Source: Paulinella micropora (Eukaryota; Cercozoa; Imbricatea; Euglyphida; Paulinellidae). Taken from it: a stretch of DNA of 64,000 nt. The first letter of the stretch is position 1; every line of letters starts with the position of its first letter. The stretch spans positions 1-64,000 of the forward strand of contig WBZZ01001248.1 of the NCBI GenBank assembly GCA_019918135.1, read 5' to 3'. A model generated the notes under the pieces. That model was not told the DNA's origin. It did no database searches and was given only the letters and a program-made list of their open reading frames with translations. The translations under genes and the position numbers were made by a program. Of this stretch, positions 53,159 through 61,653 are shown in pieces.

Positions 53159-53785
53159 GAGATACATTTTACCTCTAATATTGATTTCTTTTTTTATAAT
53201 TCGCAGTATTGCTTTCTGTTTGTGGAAGTCGCTAAACTTGGTGAAGTGCGGTTCTTTCAAAAGGTTGTCTTCAACTTCTAATTCTCTATTCACTTCAAGG
53301 TATTGTTGAAGGATGTCTTTGAATTGTATGATGTCGAAGTGGTGGTCTACGTGGACATCAACCCGCTCATATATATCACCACTTATTTCGCATATATAAC
53401 GAGGTTCTACGAATACATCAATAGCCACGATGTCAAGATATTCTTGTATTTGAGGTCTTATCGTATTCCTGCTCGCTTCTTTTATCACTCTCGCCATTTT
53501 TTTAAATTTGCTAAGCCCTATAAGGTCAACACAACAATTCCACGAAAACTGCTTACCATTTACACGAAAGTGTTTTCTCCCAGTGGTCAAATTACTTTCA
53601 ACATCAATGATGCCATTTTTTAGACAAGGGTGATGGGTTATTAGGTCTCGCACGAAATTGCTATCTTCTGGGTTCAGCCCTTCTCCTTCGTTATATTTGT
53701 TTATCATTCTTCTTATGTAGGATTTGATAGATGCTTTTGTTAGAAACCTCCTACCACCCACAACATACAACTTACGACTATACAT
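53150..53785 (-). CDS. DCL/DUF3223-like protein
   Basis: 211 residues, open. RRMINKYNEGEGLNPEDSNF, VRDLITHHPCLKNGI and RKHFRVNGKQFSWNCCVDLI follow the pattern of DCL-like (DUF3223) domains (HP ... K ... F ... V/NG ... F ... C). The C-terminal part has RVDVHVDHHFDIIQFKDILQ, reminiscent of HNH-associated segments. Such domains occur in plastid RNA-processing proteins and in phage or viral proteins of unknown role. An AATATAG promoter core lies six bases before the start. Confidence 0.5.
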   Translation of the reverse strand: MYSRKLYVVGGRRFLTKASIKSYIRRMINKYNEGEGLNPEDSNFVRDLITHHPCLKNGIIDVESNLTTGRKHFRVNGKQFSWNCCVDLIGLSKFKKMARVIKEASRNTIRPQIQEYLDIVAIDVFVEPRYICEISGDIYERVDVHVDHHFDIIQFKDILQQYLEVNRELEVEDNLLKEPHFTKFSDFHKQKAILRIIKKEINIRGKMYLLR

Positions 53786-53790
53786 ATCTC

Positions 53791-53797
53791 CTATATT
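53791..53797 (-). promoter_or_regulatory. Late-type promoter core, DCL-like gene
   Basis: AATATAG read leftward, six bases upstream of the ATG at 53785. Confidence 0.5.
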
Positions 53798-53842
53798 ATT
53801 ATATTAGAAAAAATTATTACAAAAATTAATTATATATTCACA

Positions 53843-55094
53843 TCATTGATCTTCTAAGAAATTAACTATAACACTCACATTTCCTCCATTGTTGGGAGTT
53901 GATACAGACTTTTGTAAAAATGTTAGATTTTCGCCAGGAGAAAGTTGTATGTCGTAAGTTCGCAGGTCAATAAGCTGGCTAGAAGTAGCATTAACATACA
54001 GTTTTAGAATTACATCCGTCACAGTAGCACCACCAACGGCAGTCGCAGCGGTGTCCTTTGATACCATTGAAGTTTTGGTATCAATATCCGCAAAGTTCTC
54101 GCCAGTAAGTGCCCCAGTCGTTTTCACAATCCGCACTATATTAACTTTGCTGTCTTCGTTTGATATGCTCACGAGAGATGGATAAACAATTGAATAATTG
54201 GTCACACCATTAAAAGTTGTTTTATTTTTTATGCTGAGAATTGGACTTTCAGTGGTGCTCGCCTTTTCATCTCCTTCCGCTTCGTTTGTTATGCTTGAAT
54301 TAACAGTGTTGGAGCCCTCAATAAACATACTACAACTAGCTGTTTTTAATATTTGATTAGCATTACCAGTTCCATAATTTCTAATACAAGCTGAAAAAGG
54401 TAGGGTTGTATTTGAAAGACTAACACCCACATTCGCATTCGCATACCTAATTGTATGAACCAGCTGAAATTCTCCTGTGGTCTGATTTTCAATGTAGAAC
54501 CTTATAGCACCAAATCCTAAATATTGAAATTTAATCTGGAATACGTTACCTTTGGTCCAGTCTAAGGCGGGCATATCTTTTTGTCCCATCACACGGGTCG
54601 TCCCAGGTCGCTTGGGGAATAAGTGTCGGCACTCCTCCTGTAACACTGGCAATATTCATACCAGTCGCTCTTATTTTGTAAAAATAGAAGCCATTAGTAA
54701 AATCACTTTCGCCTATGCCGATATATGAATTGTAGTCTTTCGTTTCATCAGTATTCCATAAAGCAGTAAATCGTGTTAGAACTCCCATACCTGTTCTGTA
54801 TTTAATTCTTTTTTTACTCGTTCATACAGCATTCGCGGTCGTCTTCACATCTGTTTTAAGTTCGGCCATATTCGCATTAAATGAAATGGTCGCATCAGTT
54901 TGAGTTAATGTCCATATCCGTGTATTAATTGTGTATGGAAAAATCTCTTGTAGGACTGGTGTTAATGAACTGGTTAATGCTTCACCAAAGGCGGTTTTCA
55001 TATGATTGGTTTCAATGTGTCCGTCATACCCGACTTTGACATTTACGAAATCTCCGTCTGGATTTTGTGCTATCAAATTTCTCTGGTGGCTCAT
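53843..55094 (-). pseudogene. Conserved PLV structural protein (TAFGEL family), element B
   Basis: About 415 residues. Starts MSHQRNLIAQNPDGDFVNVK, then TAFGEALTSSLTPVLQEIF, YTINTRIWTLTQTD, MGVLTRFTALW, FQIKFQYLGFGAIRFYIE, a Ser/Thr-rich beta-region, and the end VIVNFLEDQ. The same order occurs in element A at 6558-7783. It is beta-rich and has no membrane segment. It directly follows the MCP, so a virion role is likely. Broken, with about two breaks. Confidence 0.6.
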
Positions 55095-55101
55095 TGTAGG
55101 T

Positions 55102-55108
55102 CTATATT
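55102..55108 (-). promoter_or_regulatory. Late-type promoter core, structural protein
   Basis: AATATAG read leftward, eight bases upstream of the ATG at 55094. Confidence 0.5.
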
Positions 55109-55167
55109 GTTAAAAAAATAAATTAACTATCAAAAATAATAATTGTAATTACGATCTCAAAAACCTG

Positions 55168-56654
55168 CTAACTTATTGTAATCATATTCGCCTTAACTTG
55201 AACCTCTCGCTGAGTGATTGCCACGGTGTAATGGTTGAAGGCAGCATTCGCGGTTGTCGCAATAAACTCCCATCGTCGCTCAGTATCAAGGCTTAAACCA
55301 CTGATTTCATTTTGGTCCTTGCTCCACAGCGGGCGGGTATTATCCCAAGTATCAACCCAGAACCAGTTGTATTTATACACATCGTTATTCAACAAGGCCG
55401 AACCCTCAATCTTTGGTTTCAGATACATATAGTCTTCTTCATTCGCAGCATCAATGTTGAAATCTTGCTGACGGGCACCATCCAGAGTAGTGTAAAAATT
55501 GACAACCTTAGCGGCGGGACGGTTATCGTGGTCATAAGCTGTGTTCTTTCTTTCTTCTGTGTTAAAAACAGAGTGATAAATCTTCTTTAAACGGCGACCG
55601 TGGCCTCTGTCAAATCGCATAATAATATTTTGGGTTGTGCTTACGGGTGCAGTATTTTTGTAAACATAAGGATAATCAATATTGAAGCTCATACCTTCGG
55701 GGCTGGCAATCTTCTGCTGGATTGATTGAATGACATCAGGGTTCGTTTCAACCGCAAGAAACAAGGCAAGATTGGTGACATCGGCAGATACAGCCATAGG
55801 CATAGTAGCATTTAGTCCAGCAACAAAAGCAGTGCTAATAGCAGTAGCACCACCATTAGTCACTGTATAACCGGTTCTGTCAGTAGCACTCCACACAATT
55901 CGCATAGTCAAATCTCTGGAAACATAATAGTCTTATCAAGTGCGAAAATAGTATTGAGAATCATACCCAAAGGAATTTTAACATTAATAGCCAAAGCGGC
56001 ATTCGCTCCACTTCCCACAAGATACTTTGCCTCGTTGTAATTAACATTTACGGCGGACAGTGCTCCAACACCAGTCGTCAAAGCAGCATCATCGTGACGG
56101 CGAGCGGCAATCACGGGCTCTCTCAATAGATTCTGAGTTGATGCGGCAACATCGTTATTACCATCAACCGCCGCACGAAAGGCAGTTCTAGTTGCTTCAA
56201 CGGCACTAATGTTAATCAAGCCGTTAGCATTACACTTTTGGAGCATACAGCCATGTCCACTGGCATCACCATGGTTAGGAAGGTCAAGAAAATCCTTCAA
56301 GCTCATTTCTGGTTTCCACAACATCTTAGTCACTTGTCTAAGGTTGTTAACATCACACAGATAAACACCACTGCGGGTTTGAAGTTGTATCTGGCTAATT
56401 TGCGAAAGGCAATCCATAAAAATTCTTGAATAAGTGTTGGCACCAGCCGCTCTCATAGTATAAGTAAAACTCAAATAAGACCGAGCGAGATTAAAAGGTC
56501 GGCTAATAAGGTCAAAGCTTCGTTCTTGTCCACCAGCAGTGCTGACTTCAAATGTTCCAGAACCCTCACGAGGGGCCAGCTTATTCAAACGATACGAAGC
56601 ACTGATGTAGTCAGTCTTGCTGAAATCTAGTTCACCTCCGTGTTGTGTAGGCAT
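55168..56654 (-). pseudogene. Double-jelly-roll major capsid protein, element B
   Basis: About 495 residues starting MPTQHGGELDFSKTDYISAS. The first jelly roll has SRPFNLARSYLSFTYTMRAA and INVKIPLGMILNTIFALDKT, a text matching the loop between the jelly rolls in PLV MCPs. The second has MSFNIDYPYVYKNTAPVSTT and YKYNWFWVDTWDNTRPLWS. It sits between the penton and the conserved structural gene on the same strand. Clearly a different MCP lineage from element A. Broken once. Confidence 0.72.
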
Positions 56655-56682
56655 TTTTGTGTAAACTTACGATCAAAGGTTC

Positions 56683-56689
56683 CTATATT
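56683..56689 (-). promoter_or_regulatory. Late-type promoter core, MCP
   Basis: AATATAG read leftward, 28 bases upstream of the MCP ATG at 56654. Confidence 0.45.
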
Positions 56690-56714
56690 TTAATATGAGA
56701 AAAAAATAAAATAA

Positions 56715-57447
56715 TTAATTACCTGGGTTTAGGTTAATGGCTTGGTCGTTTTCGTCAGTCAAGTAAAACCGATACACATTGCTTGAACTCGTAGATAATC
56801 TTTTACCGTATTCACTACCTGAACCATCGTAGATAACAGAGCCAAACGGGATTTCATTCGCCGTGTACATTTCTTGGAGCACGTGGTTATCACCTTCCCC
56901 AACGAGGTCGCTTTGTAGATACAATGTTTTTTCACCAGTCAAGATTATGACATTTGGGGACCTAATGGTATTATTAGCAAAGAAATAAGTAGAGGACCGC
57001 TCAAAACCCATAATTTCGTGGATGCGAGTTTCGTCGTCAAATACAAACCGCGGTTGAATGTTAATGGGATTGTTCGCCACAGTAAATGTTAGCTTGCCGT
57101 CTTCGGGGTCGGTGTTTGTGTTGTTGCTTGTTATTGTATATGTATAGTCGTTCGGGCTTTCTGCGGTTAGCACCTCGGCCAGCTTATTTTTTAAGTTATT
57201 CATTGTGTAGTTTCCTTCGGGTATCGTAATGACCGCCTCATTACCATCCTCACTCAGAATAAAAGTGTTGTAAGGACTCACAGAGTAATACGACTTCGGC
57301 ACATAGATATGTAAAATTTTTACAGTGTGTCGGGTTGTCTAGCGATTTCATATCAATGGCGTGAGTGAAATCACTGTTCGTGCCGTTTATTCTATTTTTG
57401 CTATTGACATAGTAAATGTTAGAGCTCCTGCCTCCGCGGTATTCCAT
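56715..57447 (-). pseudogene. Penton / minor capsid protein, element B
   Basis: About 245 residues starting MEYRGGRSSNIYYVNSKNRI. VTIPEGNYTMNNLKNKLAEV, RIHEIMGFERSSTYF, KTLYLQSDLVGEGDNHVLQE and VYRFYLTDENDQAINLN match the penton pattern of PLVs and virophages (PEGNY helix and LYLxSDL strand are typical). It lies upstream of the MCP on the same strand. Pentons form capsid vertices. Broken once near the start. Confidence 0.7.
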
Positions 57448-57452
57448 CGCAC

Positions 57453-57459
57453 CTATATA
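57453..57459 (-). promoter_or_regulatory. Late-type promoter core, penton
   Basis: TATATAG read leftward, six bases upstream of the ATG at 57447. Confidence 0.5.
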
Positions 57460-57487
57460 ATGAAAAATATATTTTTGTTTTTATTGC

Positions 57488-59299
57488 TTAAATGAAGGTA
57501 TCAAAGCCGTAGCCGTTCTGTGTTTTCAACTCCTCCGCTTCTTTTTCTTTCAAATCAGTCCAACCGCTGGCGAATTTGAACTTATTACCTTTCGCCCGCT
57601 CTAACAAAAACCTAATACTATGCCACCCGCAGGTATCTGTTGTGTCGCTTTGGTTTTTAACCTGATTAACCTTCATAAGCAGATATGTGTTCGGCTTACT
57701 CTTTTCAATAAGCTGTTTCATTTGGTGTAGAAATAGCTCGGTCGGCTTATACAGTGCGAGAGGGTCGTAGATTTCAATAGAGTCGTCTTTAATGGTGTCA
57801 ATCCAAACAGCAATCCAATGCGAGCCTGGTTGACTAGACTTATCCAAGTTCATAATAAATCCATACTTCTTTCTTTTTTCTGGTTTCAGTTTGTTTATTT
57901 CGTCGCTCGCTACTGTCCCTAAATACCATTCGTGCTTTTTCATAATGTTGTCTATTTCGTCCGTCATTAAACCTCTGCCTTCCCCCGCTAAGTTCGCGGG
58001 TAGCTTTTGTTGCTCTTCTGTTGTCGGTTGTTGCTCTTCTGTTGGTGGTTCGGTGGCTGGCGGTTGTTGTGGTGGTTGCTCTTCTGTTGGTGGTTCGGTG
58101 GCTGGTGGCGGTTGTTGCTCTTCTGCGGGTGGTTGTTGCGGTTGTTGTATCTGGAATTCATTTGAAAGTGCTTTATATGTGTTGGGGTCGGCATACATTT
58201 TGTTTATTAGTGTATTTACTAATTCTTTTTTCTTTGATTTGGTCTTCCATTCACTTCGTTTCAAATGCTTTTTTATCATCATCTTAGTTAATATTTTTTT
58301 AATGATGTCTTCCAATTTTTTAGCACCAGTTCCGCCCTGTGCGGTTAGACCTATTAAAGCATTTTCCAATTCTTCAAGTGTCATACCAGCTGTTATATTA
58401 AGTTCGCCCTGTCTAACAGCTATGATTTCTTGAATATAACCTTTGGCCGTTCTGCCTTCGGCATCTTTGTTTCCGTGTTTGCTCCTCCTCGTTTTCCACC
58501 CTAGTTTTTTCGCTAAACTATTTACACTAATCTGTCTTTTCTTACCACCACTAGCAAATAGTGTTTGAGCTCTTTCTAGATTTGCTATAAATGCTTTTCT
58601 GTCCGATTCCTCCGCTTTCTGTTCTGCTTCCATTGCTTGCTGTCTTAAATCGTCTTGTCGTTGTTTCGCTTCATCATTCCTTCTTTTGATTTCCTCCGCA
58701 AATGCTATGGCTTCTTCTTCGGACAAAACATACTGTCTTCCTTTTCTTTCCCTTTGTTTTCTTTCACTTCTTTTTAATTCGCCTTTTGTTTCATTCAATG
58801 CTCTTGCTCTTTCAACCAAAGCATCGTTAATCGCATTTTGTCTTTTCATTTCTCCGTCAATATTAGCCAATCTTTGAGCTTGTGCTGTTTCGGTCTGTAT
58901 GAGTGCGAGTTGATTTCTTTTCGTTTCTGCTTCTCGCTCTTCTATTTTCTTTTGTTGTTCTTTTGCTTCTTTGTCTTTCTTTTCTAGCTCGTGTATTTGC
59001 TCATACTTTTCCAGTTTGAGTTTATCTAGTTGATTATTTACCTGATTGCGGTTCTCGTGTTCAAGACGGTTGAATTCGGACTTAATTACTTTCTCGCGGG
59101 CTTTACTCCGCCGTTTGGGTTTGTTCTTATATTTCAGAAACAGTTCAACGATTTGAAGTGTTGAAAGGTCATTCGTTTTCTCGCCAAAGTTGAGATATGC
59201 TCGTTTGCCTTTCACTTTAATATACGGTTTGCCATCTTTGGTTCTGTATATCCTCGGCGGTCGTTGTTTTCGCACACCTCCTCTTCTTAATTTTTTCAT
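57488..59299 (-). CDS. Coiled-coil protein with Ulp1/adenain-like protease domain
   Basis: 603 residues, open throughout. Residues 1-70 are basic (KDGKPYIKVKGKRAYLNFG). Residues 80-260 form a long Glu/Lys/Gln coiled coil. A helical segment with LAKKLGWKTRRSKHGNKDAE follows, then a Pro/Gln/Glu/Thr-rich linker at about 400-440. Residues 450-603 are a cysteine protease of the Ulp1/adenain type: His in PGSHWIAVWIDT, acid in IEIYDPL, Gln in NQSDTTDTCGWHSIRF, where the Cys is catalytic. PLV proteases of this class mature the virion. The coiled coil suggests anchoring to an assembly scaffold. Confidence 0.75.
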   Translation of the reverse strand: MKKLRRGGVRKQRPPRIYRTKDGKPYIKVKGKRAYLNFGEKTNDLSTLQIVELFLKYKNKPKRRSKAREKVIKSEFNRLEHENRNQVNNQLDKLKLEKYEQIHELEKKDKEAKEQQKKIEEREAETKRNQLALIQTETAQAQRLANIDGEMKRQNAINDALVERARALNETKGELKRSERKQRERKGRQYVLSEEEAIAFAEEIKRRNDEAKQRQDDLRQQAMEAEQKAEESDRKAFIANLERAQTLFASGGKKRQISVNSLAKKLGWKTRRSKHGNKDAEGRTAKGYIQEIIAVRQGELNITAGMTLEELENALIGLTAQGGTGAKKLEDIIKKILTKMMIKKHLKRSEWKTKSKKKELVNTLINKMYADPNTYKALSNEFQIQQPQQPPAEEQQPPPATEPPTEEQPPQQPPATEPPTEEQQPTTEEQQKLPANLAGEGRGLMTDEIDNIMKKHEWYLGTVASDEINKLKPEKRKKYGFIMNLDKSSQPGSHWIAVWIDTIKDDSIEIYDPLALYKPTELFLHQMKQLIEKSKPNTYLLMKVNQVKNQSDTTDTCGWHSIRFLLERAKGNKFKFASGWTDLKEKEAEELKTQNGYGFDTFI

Positions 59300-59356
59300 A
59301 TGTATATTGTTAGAAAAAAAATTAATATAATATTTACATTTGAACCTACCGCGGGG

Positions 59357-59668
59357 TTACCGAAATTTAACGGCTCCTCCTCGTTGCTTGCCGTAGCCTT
59401 GCTTCATCGCAGCCTTCGCTACACGGTCCGCATAAGGCACTCCGACATCGCTCAGAAAAGTAGCACCCCTTGAAATCAATTGATTCTTCTTGATAAATCT
59501 ATTAGCATCCAATATGGCTTGTCCGACTTTCTTCCAGTTGACTTTGCCTCCTGCTTGTTTCTTTTTTGATTTTCTTTTCCCTCCTGCTTGTGGCATTTTG
59601 ACTGGGCTTGGATTGTATCCGATATTGTATCCTGCTGGTTGTGAAATAATCACTGGTGATGTTGGCAT
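59357..59668 (-). CDS. Small basic virion peptide with AGGK motifs
   Basis: 103 residues. Two AGGK sites (MPQAGGKRKSKKKQAGGKVN) flank a Lys-rich core, and a third GG occurs near the end (QRGGAVKF). Adenain-type proteases cut after GG, so this is likely a precursor processed by the neighbouring protease, analogous to adenovirus core or cement peptides. The C-terminal helix VGQAILDANRFIKKNQLISR resembles amphipathic membrane-active segments. The late promoter core TATATAG abuts the start. Confidence 0.55.
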   Translation of the reverse strand: MPTSPVIISQPAGYNIGYNPSPVKMPQAGGKRKSKKKQAGGKVNWKKVGQAILDANRFIKKNQLISRGATFLSDVGVPYADRVAKAAMKQGYGKQRGGAVKFR

Positions 59669-59675
59669 CTATATA
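59669..59675 (-). promoter_or_regulatory. Late-type promoter core, basic peptide
   Basis: TATATAG read leftward, immediately before the ATG at 59668. Confidence 0.5.
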
Positions 59676-59701
59676 ATGTGTGAAAAAAATAAATAATAAA
59701 A

Positions 59702-60529
59702 TTAAGTAAAACGAATATTGAAGTTCTTTCGTAATTCGTCAGAGACCGCATCCACATACAAAAAGTTAAATCTTTCTTTCGTCGCCTCGTGATATTTTTC
59801 AATGAAGTAGTCTAGGTCGTATCCGAGGTCGAGATGTTTATACACGAGTTCAATTTTATCCTGAGACTGTCCTGGAAAAATGAGTAGGTAGTCTAGCTGT
59901 TTGATTGCCTCAGGCTTCAAATCGTTCAAATACTGCGAGCTCATAATCACCTTTGACTTGTAGTGTCTATTTTTTTTAAGTAGGTCGCTTACTGATTTAT
60001 CTCTGAGCCCGCTACCCAAATCATCTAACACGAAAACAACTTCTGGTGTGATGTATTTGCTCGGTCTCTCCACCTTTTCGCCTTCCTCCTTTTTCTTTTT
60101 GTCCTCTTTTCCAAAATAAAGAAACTTCGGCTTTTCTACTTCCTCTTTACCGTCTTGAATGATTTCGCCTTCTTCTTGCTCTTCGTCTGGCTTATTGAGC
60201 TTGTCCAACTCGTAATCAATCACACTGTATCCGTCCGTTTTCAAATATGTGTATATAGCCATCGGGTTTCCCTTCTTCTTGAAGTGCTTAACCATTTCTT
60301 TGTAGATGTGGTCCTTGTGTATTGTGCTGGCGATAATAACAATACGGGTCTTTTTGTCGGTAGTTCGTTTCAGGATTTCGAACAGTGCTGTCGTCTTGCC
60401 ACTCTTCTTGCGAGCGAGAAGAAAAATATTGGCATACGGTTCATCAAATAACTTATATCCTTTTGCCAACTTGTCTCCATCTCCGTTTTGTCTGACTGGT
60501 TTCACCTTTACATTATTGATTTTCTCCAT
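59702..60529 (-). CDS. Genome-packaging ATPase (FtsK/HerA type), element B
   Basis: 275 residues, open. Walker A FLLARKKSGKTTALFEIL near residues 35-52, Walker B EVVFVLDDLGSG near 165, and the sensor VIMSSQYLNDLKPEA near 195. A charged Glu/Lys insert (residues 105-155) is longer than usual. C-terminal YDLDYFIEKYHEATKERFNF matches the end of A32-type PLV ATPases. It powers DNA entry into the capsid, partnering with MCP and protease next door. Confidence 0.8.
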   Translation of the reverse strand: MEKINNVKVKPVRQNGDGDKLAKGYKLFDEPYANIFLLARKKSGKTTALFEILKRTTDKKTRIVIIASTIHKDHIYKEMVKHFKKKGNPMAIYTYLKTDGYSVIDYELDKLNKPDEEQEEGEIIQDGKEEVEKPKFLYFGKEDKKKKEEGEKVERPSKYITPEVVFVLDDLGSGLRDKSVSDLLKKNRHYKSKVIMSSQYLNDLKPEAIKQLDYLLIFPGQSQDKIELVYKHLDLGYDLDYFIEKYHEATKERFNFLYVDAVSDELRKNFNIRFT

Positions 60530-60543
60530 CGTTTATATAAATA

Positions 60544-60906
60544 TTAACCCAAAAATTCTAAACAAATAACAATTCTTCCATCTAGTTGGTCGGTCTCAAT
60601 ATTTCCGCTGTCTGTTTTAAGCACCCTAAACGAATACTGGCCATCGGTCCAATTAATAATTCCCAAATTGTAGCTTAGATTTGAAATGTTTGCGGTGTTG
60701 CTATCGGCGAATGTGCCAATAATTCCAATGCGGTCCATATGAAGGATTTTTGTTTTCGTCTCGGTCATATTATTCATATAATGGATAAACTTAACATTCA
60801 TCCTGGTTGGTGTAAAGTTCATTTGAATGTTTTTGTCAAATGTCTTGCTACCGCCAACAAAATCATTACTCAGAAAAATAATCTTTTGGTATTTATAGTC
60901 CGCCAT
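60544..60906 (-). CDS. Small beta-rich virion-type protein
   Basis: 120 residues, open. KYQKIIFLSNDFVGGSKTFD opens a beta-rich domain; ends with DQLDGRIVICLEFLG. Not recognised beyond similarity in position to conserved small genes next to the PLV ATPase. A late promoter core (AATATAG) lies 12 bases upstream. Confidence 0.55.
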   Translation of the reverse strand: MADYKYQKIIFLSNDFVGGSKTFDKNIQMNFTPTRMNVKFIHYMNNMTETKTKILHMDRIGIIGTFADSNTANISNLSYNLGIINWTDGQYSFRVLKTDSGNIETDQLDGRIVICLEFLG

Positions 60907-60911
60907 TTGCG

Positions 60912-61175
60912 ATGCCCTCTATATTACTGCTTATAAACTTTTTATTAATTAATATTTCTGCTCGGACCGCTTGTGATTTCTATTCACGGGTCAGTGATAA
61001 AAAAAATGAAAGTTGTGTGTGGTGTATTCAAAAAGGAATAGAAACCAAATTTAAATGTGTGTATAAGCCGATGAGTGATTGGTGTGTTAGTTTTGATGAA
61101 GCTATTCCGATAATCTGTGCTGGTGATGCTTCTTGGTATAAAACTCAACTATATGAATGTTCATTTCTTACTTGA
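60912..61175 (+). CDS. Small secreted Cys-rich protein
   Basis: 87 residues. MPSILLLINFLLINISARTA is a good signal peptide, probably cut after residue 18-20. The rest has seven Cys (CDFYSR, CVWC, CVY, WCV, ICAG, YECS), suggesting a disulfide-rich extracellular domain. It stands alone on the plus strand among leftward virion genes. Similar lone secreted genes in PLVs could act on the host; the family is not recognised. Confidence 0.55.
   Translation: MPSILLLINFLLINISARTACDFYSRVSDKKNESCVWCIQKGIETKFKCVYKPMSDWCVSFDEAIPIICAGDASWYKTQLYECSFLT
60919..60925 (-). promoter_or_regulatory. Late-type promoter core, 60544-60906 gene
   Basis: AATATAG read leftward, 12 bases upstream of the ATG at 60906. 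It lies within the first codons of the opposite, rightward gene. Confidence 0.45.
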
Positions 61176-61532
61176 AGATGGAGAAGGAAGGCATATTCCA
61201 ATCAATAGTGTTAAAATACCGACGTACGTGTTGGCCGTCTCACACGGAATGTTCTTTTCAGATAACCTCACGATACAAAGGGTTATAATCGCGATAATGA
61301 TAGCCATTTGAAATAAGTATTTGATAAGTCTGCTGTCAGTTTTTCGCTTCGTCATACAACAGTCCCAGTTGTCTTCGTATTCGTGGTCTAATTTCTTTTC
61401 TTCCTGCTTAATTTGGACGTCTAGCACGCGGTTCTTCAACTCGGGTGTCAGTTCGCCGCCATCTACTTCTATGACGGGTGCTGGATGTAGTCTAGGGGGC
61501 ATTGGGTGTAAGTGCTTTTTTTCAAAAACCAC
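61161..61532 (-). CDS. Two-helix membrane protein
   Basis: 123 residues. The N-terminal 70 residues are soluble with a Pro-rich start (HPMPPRLHPAPVIEVDGGEL) and a charged helix. Helices LFQMAIIIAIITLCIVRL and TYVGILTLLIGICLPSP near the C-terminus span the membrane. It may insert in an internal virion membrane or the host membrane. It overlaps the secreted-protein gene by 15 bases. Confidence 0.55.
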   Translation of the reverse strand: MVFEKKHLHPMPPRLHPAPVIEVDGGELTPELKNRVLDVQIKQEEKKLDHEYEDNWDCCMTKRKTDSRLIKYLFQMAIIIAIITLCIVRLSEKNIPCETANTYVGILTLLIGICLPSPSSSKK

Positions 61533-61653
61533 TTACGATCTCAAAAACTATATTGGGATTACGGAGGAAATACGACTGCTCGGATTTCTGCTAGTTGGTT
61601 TGCTTGGTCTTGTAATATATTAAGTAAAGTTTCATTTTCTTTTTCTAATTTAA

